Assembly: GCF_011065895.1 (NCBI RefSeq)
Contig: NZ_JAALCR010000011.1
Location: 62,001 to 126,000 of the forward strand
Direction: 5' to 3'
DNA length: 64,000 nt
From: Paludisphaera rhizosphaerae
Lineage (GTDB): Bacteria; Planctomycetota; Planctomycetia; Isosphaerales; Isosphaeraceae
Under the pieces are notes generated by a model that saw nothing but the letters and a program-made list of their open reading frames with translations, was not told where the DNA came from and did not search any database. Positions 8,865 to 16,494 of this stretch are shown here, one piece after another. A program made the position numbers and the translations under genes. Each line of letters starts with the position of its first letter. Position 1 is the first letter of the stretch.

Positions 8865-9473
8865 TCAGCGGGCGTTGAGCGTCCAGTAAGGCCCCGGGCC
8901 GAAGGCGATGCCGAAATGGGTCGCCGAGGGAGAAAGCATGTTTTGGCGATGCCCCGGCGAGTTCATCCAGCCCTGGGCGGCCGAATTCGCGTCGCCGTAG
9001 TTGTAAGCGCAGTTCTGGATGCCCGCCGGATTGACGTGATGACCCAGCCCGCGACGGCACTGCTCAGCGTTGTTCTGCTGAGCCCAGGAGGAGAGGTTCG
9101 GATCGTAGACGAGCGGGTGCAGACCGACAGACGCCCGGATCTGGTTCAGGATCGGGGTGAAACCGTAAGGGTCGCTCCCCATCGCGTACGCATCGTAGAC
9201 GGGAGCAGCCTCCGGTTCGGCGGCGACGGCCGGAGCGGCCTCCGCGGGGAGTTCCTGCTCGACGGCTTCCGTCGCCGCGGGCTGAGCCTGGCTATAGGTG
9301 TAGTCGTACGCCGGAGCGGCCGGAGCGGTGTGAACGTGCTGGTGGGTGTGGGCAGGTTCGCGGAACCGGCTCACCAGTCGGGCGATCGGCCCGTCGGAGT
9401 CCTGGGCGGAAGCGGTCGAGGAAACGGCGGCGAAGAGGAGCGCAAGGATCCAAGGGGAGCGGATGTTCGACAT
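8865..9473 (-). CDS. Exported CAP/SCP-domain protein
   Basis: 202 residues from MSNIRSPW, with AGGA five bases before the ATG; a longer open frame upstream lacks these signs. Residues 1-23 are a signal peptide (ILALLFAAVSSTASAQ). A linker rich in Ala, Pro, Glu and His follows to about residue 95. The C-terminal 100 residues are a CAP (SCP/PR-1) domain: ILNQIRASVGLHPLVYD, then GLGHHV and the hallmark WMNSPGHRQNML. Bacterial CAP proteins are secreted and bind ligands or the wall; catalytic activity is mostly unproven. It ends almost directly after the CAP core, so no C-terminal anchor is present. Confidence 0.88.
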   Translation of the reverse strand: MSNIRSPWILALLFAAVSSTASAQDSDGPIARLVSRFREPAHTHQHVHTAPAAPAYDYTYSQAQPAATEAVEQELPAEAAPAVAAEPEAAPVYDAYAMGSDPYGFTPILNQIRASVGLHPLVYDPNLSSWAQQNNAEQCRRGLGHHVNPAGIQNCAYNYGDANSAAQGWMNSPGHRQNMLSPSATHFGIAFGPGPYWTLNAR

Positions 9474-10070
9474 GGAGTCCTGCCTTTCTCGATGATGAAG
9501 ACTCGTATAGGCGCACCGGGGACGCTCCGAACCCCACGACCGCCCCACAAGAGGGACGGACCAGAAGGACCGGGTCGGCGAGGACGAAGCGGCCGGAAAT
9601 CAATCAGAGCCGGAGGAAATCACTGCGGGGTGAGACTGTCGGCTGGCTGCGGACGCCATCGGAGGACGTCGGCAGCCGTTCGGCGAAGACGCTCCCCCTT
9701 AGAGCAACCGGCGTGCCGAAGCCAAATCGGAAAGAAATAGGCCCAAACGGGTTACGACTGAAACGACTATAACGGTCATGCCGCCGGAATCAGCGCCGGC
9801 CGGGAATTCGAGGGCGAAATCTTACAAAGCAAGTGAAATCTCATCCCAAAGTATGGCTCTGACGTGCGAAGTACGAGGAGGCGGACCGGCGTTGGGTGTC
9901 GGCCGGCCTGTTTCGACGGACGATCGACTGGGACAATAAACCCTGGGGCCCGTCGAATCACTTGTGTAAGGCGGTCGAGACGCAAAGCGACGACCGCCGA
10001 TCGGTCCTCACGACCTCAAGTCAAGTCGGACGCGGACGACACCTCGGCCTTCGGATTCAGGAGACTCAGC
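9474..10070. other. Divergent intergenic region
   Basis: 597 bp between the leftward CAP gene and the rightward coiled-coil gene. Open frames here are unconvincing. Promoters for both genes are expected; I could not identify reliable hexamers. Confidence 0.4.
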
Positions 10071-10898
10071 ATGGCCTGCTCATTGATCAAGAAATCGCTC
10101 GTCGGCGCGGCGCTCGGCGCCGGTACGCTCTTCATGGTGTTCGGCACGCACGCTCCCAGCTACTTGAAGACCGGCATCAGGAAGATCCGCCACGACGCCC
10201 GCGACATGGTGCCGCTGCCGTTCGACATCGAACGAGCCCGCCAGCAGATCGCCGATCTGGAGCCCGCCATCCGCGAGAACATCGAGCGGCTGGCCCGCGC
10301 CGAGGTGGACGTCGAGCACCTCGACAAGGAAATCGTCAAGATTCGCACCAACATGGACGTGGAGAAGACGGCGATCGTCTCCCTGCGTGAGAGCCTCAAG
10401 ACGGGCGAATACCGCCTGGCCGGCCACAGCCGGGTCGCCTACACCGAGGATGAGGTCAAGAACGACCTGGCCCGGCGTTGGGACACCTTCAACACCAGCA
10501 AGAGCATCCTCGAAGCCAAGGAATCGACCTACAAGGCCAAGCAAGGCGAAATCGTGGCCTTCCGCCAGCAGCTCACCGGCATGATGGCGCAGAAGAAGGC
10601 GTTGACGACCAAGCTCGACGAAATCGAGGCGAAGCTCCATCAGATCGAGGCCACCCAGGCCACCAACGACGTCCAGCTCGACGGCAGCGCCCTGGCCCGC
10701 GCCAAGGAGACGGTGAGCGACCTGGAGAAGCGGCTTGAGGTGATGGCCCGCACCGCCGAGATGGAAGGCCGATACGCCGAAATCGGCGTCCCGGTCGAGA
10801 TCGCCCCGACCCGCGACGTGGTCGAGGAGATCGACGCCGAGTTCAGCCCGACGTCGGCGCCGTCCCATGAGGTCAAGCCCAGCGGTAAGAGCCTCTGA
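10071..10898 (+). CDS. Membrane-anchored coiled-coil protein
   Basis: 275 residues from MACSLIKKSL, with AGGAG seven bases upstream. A hydrophobic segment at about 9-26 (VGAALGAGTLFMVFG) looks like an uncleaved anchor. Residues 45-235 are almost wholly charged heptads (IADLEPAIRENIERLARAEV, KLDEIEAKLHQIEATQ), predicting a long coiled coil. The C-terminus is acidic and Pro/Ser-rich. It resembles PspA-like or generic planctomycete coiled-coil proteins, but I cannot assign a named family. It precedes the FHA/kinase genes by 140 bp in the same direction, so it may belong to that signalling group. Confidence 0.75.
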   Translation: MACSLIKKSLVGAALGAGTLFMVFGTHAPSYLKTGIRKIRHDARDMVPLPFDIERARQQIADLEPAIRENIERLARAEVDVEHLDKEIVKIRTNMDVEKTAIVSLRESLKTGEYRLAGHSRVAYTEDEVKNDLARRWDTFNTSKSILEAKESTYKAKQGEIVAFRQQLTGMMAQKKALTTKLDEIEAKLHQIEATQATNDVQLDGSALARAKETVSDLEKRLEVMARTAEMEGRYAEIGVPVEIAPTRDVVEEIDAEFSPTSAPSHEVKPSGKSL

Positions 10899-11038
10899 TT
10901 CGACGCCCGCGAGGAGGAGGACCCCCGAGGCCGTCCGGACGCCCGACTCGTGGCGGACGGCCGGCCTCGTCCGGTTCCCTTCTGGGTCCCGACGAGGCGG
11001 CTTTCGACGGTTGAGCGGCGCAAGGCGTCCAGCGTAAG

Positions 11039-12598
11039 ATGTCGGAGATTGAAAACCCCATGGCCACTCCGGGCGGCGAATCAACCATGATGGGGCAATG
11101 GCGGGTCGTCCTGCGGCAGGCCGAAGAGGCCGCCCGGGCCGGCAAGTATGAAGAGGCGTTCGCCCTGGCCGGTCGGCCTGAAGTGGTCGACCACCACCAG
11201 GCGGTCCAGTTCCGCGGCCGGATCGGCCTGGATCTGATCGCCCGAGCCTCGCGACGAGCCTCGTGCGACGACGTGGCGGGAGCCATCGACGACCTGCGGT
11301 TGGCCGAGCGTATCGGCGCGCCGCCCGACTCGTTGGCCGCCGCCCGCCTGAGCCTGGCCGATCAGGTCGCCGCCGAGATCCGCGGCGATCTCGACGTCGG
11401 CGAGCCGGTCCGCGCCCTCGAGCGGATCGAGGCGCTGGCCAAGGACAAGATCAGCGGGCCAACCCTGCGACGCTATCGCGAGGTCGCCGAGGCCTGGCGG
11501 ACGGCGACGGCCGAGGCCCGCCGCGGCGAGTTCGGCGAAGCGATGGAGAACCTCGACCGGGCCGAGCGCCTGGCCGCCGGCTCGGACGCCGAGGCCGCCC
11601 AGCAGGCGATCGCCGCCGCCCGCCGCGAACTGGAAGCCCGTCAAAAGACCACAGCGCCCATGGTCGAAGCGCTCTACGCGGCCCTCGGCGGCGGCGAATG
11701 GCCCAAGATCCTCGCCGCCGCCGAGGCCCTCGTGACGGCCGTCCCCGAACACCCCGCAGCCCGACAGGCGCGGGCGAAGGCGTGGCAGCAGATCGCCGCC
11801 ATCGGTCCTTCGAGCGGATCGCAATGGTCGCGTCGCGATAAGGGACCGTCGCGCCCCGTCCGAAGCTCCGAGCCGGCCGACAGGGGCGAGCCGCCCCCAG
11901 TCGACCTGACGATCGGCCGCGTCTTTCCGGCGCTTGGACCGACGGCCCGCCCCGATCCGGGACCAGCCCGGCCGCTGGCGAATCCCTCGGCGAGCGGTCC
12001 GCAGGGTCGTTTCCTCCTCTGGGCCGACGCCGTGGGCGGCTATCTGGTCTGCCTGAACGACCGAGTCGTTCTGGGCCGCGCCGGAGCCGACAGCCCGGCC
12101 GACGTCCCCTTAATGGGCGACCTCTCCCGCGAGCACGCCGTCCTGGTTCGCGGCAGCGAGAGCTACATGATCGAGCCTCGCCGCGACACCTTCGTCAACG
12201 GCCGGCGGATCGCCGAGCCGACCGTCCTCCGCAACGGCGACGTGATCCGCCTGGGTTCGACGGTCGAGTTGGAGTTCCGTCAGCCCAGCCCGTTCAGCGC
12301 CACGGCCCGGCTGATGATCGTCAGCCGCCATCGGCTGCCGATCGCCGTCGACGGGGTCCTGCTCATGGCCGACACCTGCATCGTCGGCCGGGAGAGCCAG
12401 GCTCACATCCCGGCACCGGCCCTGCGGGATTCCATCGTCCTTTATCGCCAGGGCGCCGCCATCTGGTGCCGGGCCAAGGGCGGGTTCGAGGTCGACGGCC
12501 GTCCGTGCGTCGCTCGCGCCCCGCTGACCATGACCTCCAGCGTTCTGGGCGAGGGCTTCTCGTTCAGCCTGGAGCCCCTGAGTTCCAACTCGGTCTGA
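11039..12598 (+). CDS. FHA-domain protein with helical N-terminal repeats
   Basis: 519 residues if the first ATG is used (an ATG seven codons later is equally possible; neither has a strong SD). Residues 1-250 are Ala/Arg/Glu-rich helices reminiscent of TPR-type repeats (YEEAFALAGRPEV, EAMENLDRAERLA). A Pro-rich linker follows. The FHA fold lies at about 335-420: VVLGRAG, then DLSREHAVL with the Ser/His pair, and FVNGRR, which are the phosphothreonine-binding loops. A second, degenerate FHA-like stretch (CIVGRESQAHIP, then FEVDGRP) fills the C-terminus. Located 118 bp upstream of a Ser/Thr kinase, it is likely an effector or substrate of that kinase (inference). Confidence 0.85.
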   Translation: MSEIENPMATPGGESTMMGQWRVVLRQAEEAARAGKYEEAFALAGRPEVVDHHQAVQFRGRIGLDLIARASRRASCDDVAGAIDDLRLAERIGAPPDSLAAARLSLADQVAAEIRGDLDVGEPVRALERIEALAKDKISGPTLRRYREVAEAWRTATAEARRGEFGEAMENLDRAERLAAGSDAEAAQQAIAAARRELEARQKTTAPMVEALYAALGGGEWPKILAAAEALVTAVPEHPAARQARAKAWQQIAAIGPSSGSQWSRRDKGPSRPVRSSEPADRGEPPPVDLTIGRVFPALGPTARPDPGPARPLANPSASGPQGRFLLWADAVGGYLVCLNDRVVLGRAGADSPADVPLMGDLSREHAVLVRGSESYMIEPRRDTFVNGRRIAEPTVLRNGDVIRLGSTVELEFRQPSPFSATARLMIVSRHRLPIAVDGVLLMADTCIVGRESQAHIPAPALRDSIVLYRQGAAIWCRAKGGFEVDGRPCVARAPLTMTSSVLGEGFSFSLEPLSSNSV

Positions 12599-12716
12599 CC
12601 TCGGAGTCGTTGCGACTGCCATGAGGACGACAACCGATCGATCCGGAATCCGTCCCCGGTCGCTCAACATTTCCCCATCCTCGGCGAACAGACCATAGGC
12701 CGGGAAGGACTACGAC

Positions 12717-14582
12717 GTGGCCCGACGCGAACCGCCCCCGGACTCCGGAGCTGAACCACCGATGAACGCCATGGCCGACGCGCGGCTTCGGCCCGACATC
12801 GACGAGACGGTCCCTTATCGCGGCGACGACGCGTCGCCCCGCGGCGACGTCCTGCTGACGGGAATTCCTTCCATGATCGAAACCAGCCCTCCTCGGCAGG
12901 CCGGCGGCCGGTTCGCCTTCGGTTCCGGCGACCGTCCCCTCGACGGCTACACCATCAAGCGGGCCGTCGGCCGCGGCGGCTTCGGCGAGGTCTATTACGC
13001 GACCTCGGACTCGGGCCGCGAGGTGGCCCTGAAGCTGATCCTCCGCAACCTGGACGTCGAGCGCCGGGGCGTCGTCCAGTGCATGAACCTCAAGCACCCG
13101 AACCTGCTGTCGATCTTCGACCTGAAGTCGAACGACGCCGGCGATTCGTTCGTGATCATGGAGTACGTCGCAGGCCCTAGCCTGGCCCAGGTGCTCCGCC
13201 GGCACCCTCGCGGCCTGCCGATGGACGAGGTTCGACACTGGCTCAAGGGACTGATCGAGGGCGTGGCCTACCTCCACGACCACGGCGTCGTCCACCGCGA
13301 CCTCAAGCCGGCCAACCTCTTCATGGAAGAGGGCGTCGTCAAGATCGGCGACTACGGCCTGGCCAAACTCATCACCGCCAGCCACGGCAGCGAGCACTCG
13401 GAGAGCATCGGCACCTGTCACTACATGGCTCCGGAGATCGGCTCGGGCAAGTACAACCGGCCGATCGACGTCTACGCCGTGGGCGTCATCCTCTATGAGA
13501 TGCTCGCCGGGCGTGTGCCGTTCGACGGCGAGACCGTCAACGAAATCCTGATGAAACACCTGACGGCCCGTCCCGACCTGACGCCGCTCCCCGAGGCGTA
13601 TCGCGGGATCGTCGGCCGGGCGCTCGCCAAGGACCCGAACCAGCGGCCGACGAAGCTCTACGACCTGCTCCTCCCCGCCGACGCCCCTCGCGATCCAGAG
13701 ATCCGGATCATCGGCGACAAGGACTCACACCCGGCGGCTGTCGCCGAGGACGTCCTGGTCATCAAGGCCGAGGAGCCCGTCTTCTACATCGGCCCGGACA
13801 CGGTGCCTCCGCGCCAGCAGGCGTCGCTCCAGGATCGCCTCAAGGCGGACTGGCGGCGGATGCGGGGGGGGAGCGGATCGAAACGGCCGCCGGTCCGGCA
13901 GGCCGGTTTCGTCCGCGCCGGGGTGGAGTCTCCGGCGTTCACGCCGCGCCAGGCGTTCGTCGAACCCGTCGAACCGCCGCTCGCCGCCACCGGCCGAGCC
14001 CGAGTCGCCGAGGCGACTGCGTCGATGCTCTGGGCGGCGTTTCTGGTGGCCCTGCTGATCCTGCCGGCGGCGGCCTTGCTCCACATCGACCCGGCCCATG
14101 AGGTTCCCCGGCTCGTCTTCCTTTATGGAACGGCCCTGCTTGGAACGTGGGCCTCGATCATCGTGAACAAGTCCCTGGAGGGACGGGATCTCGACGCCGT
14201 GGGCCGTCGCGTCGCGGCGATGGCCGCCGGCGCGGCCGTCGGCGGGGGCGCGTTCCTGCTGGAACAGGGGTTGATGCTCTCGCCGACCGCGACGCTCGCT
14301 CCTGTCTACTTCGCCGCCATGTACACCGTCACGGCCGGCTGGAACGGCCAGGCCGCTCGCGACCGCTCGCGGCGATTCCGCGTTCTCCCGCTGATCTGGA
14401 CGCTCCTGCTGGCCGGCGTGCTGAGCCCGTTGTGGCAGCAAGACCCGGGCCAGGGCGCCGTGATCGCGGGGATCATCGCCCTGGTCGTTCAGCTGGCCAG
14501 CCCGTGGAGCGAGCCGGCCGCCCGATACAACCAGTACGTGAAGGCCGTTGAAAAGGCCCGAGCCAAAGGCCGTGTCGCCTGA
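12717..14582 (+). CDS. Ser/Thr protein kinase with C-terminal membrane domain
   Basis: 621 residues from GTG, with AAGGA seven bases upstream. The kinase domain spans about 78-335: glycine loop GRGGFGEVY (85-93), Lys106, HRDLKPAN with Asp195, DYG (212-214, replacing DFG), then MAPE. After a basic linker (335-430) come about five or six hydrophobic helices ([62 protein letters not shown]). The usual layout is kinase, one helix and a sensor, so this multi-pass tail is unusual and may sense membrane state. It sits between an FHA protein and a membrane protein 60 bp downstream. Confidence 0.92.
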   Translation: MARREPPPDSGAEPPMNAMADARLRPDIDETVPYRGDDASPRGDVLLTGIPSMIETSPPRQAGGRFAFGSGDRPLDGYTIKRAVGRGGFGEVYYATSDSGREVALKLILRNLDVERRGVVQCMNLKHPNLLSIFDLKSNDAGDSFVIMEYVAGPSLAQVLRRHPRGLPMDEVRHWLKGLIEGVAYLHDHGVVHRDLKPANLFMEEGVVKIGDYGLAKLITASHGSEHSESIGTCHYMAPEIGSGKYNRPIDVYAVGVILYEMLAGRVPFDGETVNEILMKHLTARPDLTPLPEAYRGIVGRALAKDPNQRPTKLYDLLLPADAPRDPEIRIIGDKDSHPAAVAEDVLVIKAEEPVFYIGPDTVPPRQQASLQDRLKADWRRMRGGSGSKRPPVRQAGFVRAGVESPAFTPRQAFVEPVEPPLAATGRARVAEATASMLWAAFLVALLILPAAALLHIDPAHEVPRLVFLYGTALLGTWASIIVNKSLEGRDLDAVGRRVAAMAAGAAVGGGAFLLEQGLMLSPTATLAPVYFAAMYTVTAGWNGQAARDRSRRFRVLPLIWTLLLAGVLSPLWQQDPGQGAVIAGIIALVVQLASPWSEPAARYNQYVKAVEKARAKGRVA

Positions 14583-14642
14583 CAGCGTCTCATCGTGCGA
14601 GGGCCTTGAACGGACCCCGTCGTCGGAGATGGACCTAATCCC

Positions 14643-15281
14643 ATGAAACGTCTGATTGAAATCCTGCTTCTCCTCGGCCTCGCGGCGTTCGTTCTGCTGT
14701 CCACGGTCCACGTCGTTCGAGAGGACCGTTTGGGACCGCGAGGCGGCCGGAGCGTGCACGTCCGATTCGGACGCCCCGGGGAGCCTCGCCAGACTCGCCT
14801 TCAGGTCTCCCACCGCGTTGAGCCCGTGATCCGGCAGGTCGCCGGCCGGGTCTCCGCGACCGAGGAGCGCGCCAAGGACGACGCCCTGCGGACCCTCGAA
14901 ACCGAGGTCGCCGACTGGCTGGGACCGCAGGTCGCTTCATCCTGGCACGCTCCCGCCCCCCTGCTCCGCGACATGGTTGAGGAGACCCGCGTGACGCCCA
15001 CGGAGAAGGACTACGGGACCGTCTACACCGCGGTCCTCGACGCCGACTTCAGCGACTCCCGGCGGAACTTCCTGATCGACTCGTATCGCCGCGAGGTCGG
15101 CCGCGACCGGACGATCAAGCTGGGAGCCGGATTCGGGTTCCTGCTCGCCTGCCTGGCCGCCGTCTCGGGGTACATCCGCGCCGACGAGGCGACCCGAGGC
15201 TACTACACCAATCGGCTGCGTTTGGCCGCAGCCGCGGCGGTCGGAGCTTCCGGCGTCATCCTGTACCGTTATCTCGTCTGA
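14643..15281 (+). CDS. Three-helix membrane protein of unknown function
   Basis: 212 residues. A hydrophobic N-terminus (LIEILLLLGLAAFVLLSTV, about 4-22) could be an anchor or signal. Residues 25-155 form a polar domain with no recognised fold (RVEPVIRQVAGRVSATEERA; VTPTEKDYGTVYTAVLDA). Two more helices close the protein (LGAGFGFLLACLAAVSGYI, LAAAAAVGASGVILYRYL). It follows the kinase by 60 bp, probably in the same transcript, and may be its membrane partner or substrate. Confidence 0.75.
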   Translation: MKRLIEILLLLGLAAFVLLSTVHVVREDRLGPRGGRSVHVRFGRPGEPRQTRLQVSHRVEPVIRQVAGRVSATEERAKDDALRTLETEVADWLGPQVASSWHAPAPLLRDMVEETRVTPTEKDYGTVYTAVLDADFSDSRRNFLIDSYRREVGRDRTIKLGAGFGFLLACLAAVSGYIRADEATRGYYTNRLRLAAAAAVGASGVILYRYLV

Positions 15282-15403
15282 ACTCCGCTCGGCTCCGAGT
15301 GGGTTTTCGTGGTCATGGGCCCCCGACCGGAGTTACAATCATCCGTGGGGGTCCATGGCGCACCGCTGGACAGGGCCCCGATCCAGGCGGGACACTTCCA
15401 CCG

Positions 15404-16033
15404 ATGGCGATGTCCGAATCCGACGGCCTCCTCGTCCGACAGGTTCGCGCCGGCAATGCCCTGGCGTGGCGACAACTCATTGAGCGCTTCGAGGGGCGGC
15501 TGCTGGCCTTCGTCGACAGTCGGCTCCGCGACAGGGCCGCCAGCGAGGACGTCGTTCAGGAGACGTTCATCGGCTTCCTCACCAGCCTCCCGCATTACGA
15601 TGAGAAGCGGGACATGGAAGCCTACCTCTTCTCCATCGCCGCCCACAAGCTGACCGATCACCTGCGCAAGCAGGGACGGCGGCCGATCGACCAGTTCGGC
15701 TCCGACGACCATGGCCGTCCGCTCGACGAGGTACCCGGCGGCGCCCGCGCCGCTTCCAGCATCGCCCGCAGCGGCGAACGCCGTCGGGAAGAGGAAAGGG
15801 TTCTGAGCGAATCGATGGGCCAACTCATCCGCGAGTGGCTCGGCCGCGGCGACTTCGACCGGATTCGATGCTTGGAGTTGCTCGTCGTCAAGGGCTGGGC
15901 CAACAAGGACGTCGCCAAGAGCCTGGGTCTGACCGAACAGGCAGTGGCCAGCTACAAGTTCCAGACGATCGCCCGGCTCAAGGAAATGGCCCGACGCGCC
16001 GGGACGAGCCTCGACGACCTGAACCAAGGGTGA
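15404..16033 (+). CDS. ECF-type RNA polymerase sigma factor
   Basis: 209 residues from MAMSESDG; 35 further open codons upstream look non-coding. Region 2 is clear: LVRQVRAGNALAWRQLIERF, then DRAASEDVVQETFIGFL and AYLFSIAAHKLTDHLRKQ. Region 4 has a helix-turn-helix (NKDVAKSLGLTEQAVASYKF). The linker is longer than usual and basic/acidic (about 105-140), as in some planctomycete ECF groups. A small zinc-finger-like protein follows seven bases downstream, the usual position for an anti-sigma factor. The regulon is unknown. Confidence 0.9.
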   Translation: MAMSESDGLLVRQVRAGNALAWRQLIERFEGRLLAFVDSRLRDRAASEDVVQETFIGFLTSLPHYDEKRDMEAYLFSIAAHKLTDHLRKQGRRPIDQFGSDDHGRPLDEVPGGARAASSIARSGERRREEERVLSESMGQLIREWLGRGDFDRIRCLELLVVKGWANKDVAKSLGLTEQAVASYKFQTIARLKEMARRAGTSLDDLNQG

Positions 16034-16040
16034 CGGCGTG

Positions 16041-16487
16041 ATGAATCGTGAGGAACCGCTCCCAGCCCCCGCCCTGATCGACGAGGAGACGCTCCGCGGC
16101 TACCTGGCCGACCGTCTCCCGTCCGAGTTGATGGCGCGCGTCGAGAAGGCGTTGCGCGAGTCGGCCTCGCTCCGGGCGCGTCTCGAAGACGTGCGTAACG
16201 ATCGCGAGGACTTCCAACTCCACAGCCTCGGCGCGATCTGGCGGCGCTCCCGACTGACCTGCCCCACGCGCCAGCAACTCGGCAGCTACCTGCTCGACGC
16301 GCTCGACCCGGACCTGGGGGAATACTTCAGGTTCCACCTGGAGATCGTGGAATGTCCATTCTGCCAGGCGAACCTGGCCGACCTGGAAGCTCAGAGCGTC
16401 GCTCCCTCCGCCGTTCACGAATCACGGCATCGGCAGCAGCGCATCCTCAAGTCGAGTGAGCATCTGCTCAACGAAGACGGGAACTGA
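16041..16487 (+). CDS. Probable anti-sigma factor-like protein
   Basis: 148 residues; an in-frame GTG lies just before the ATG (16038). The start is seven bases after the sigma-factor gene, implying translational coupling. The sequence is polar and helical (LIDEETLRGYLADRLPSELM), then CPTRQQLGSYLLDALDPDL, then FHLEIVECPFCQANLADL. The last piece resembles the His/Cys/Cys core of zinc-binding anti-sigma domains, although the His spacing is wider than the classic HxxxCxxC. No membrane helix is present, so the protein should be soluble. Assignment rests on context plus that motif. Confidence 0.65.
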   Translation: MNREEPLPAPALIDEETLRGYLADRLPSELMARVEKALRESASLRARLEDVRNDREDFQLHSLGAIWRRSRLTCPTRQQLGSYLLDALDPDLGEYFRFHLEIVECPFCQANLADLEAQSVAPSAVHESRHRQQRILKSSEHLLNEDGN

Positions 16488-16494
16488 GGCGACT

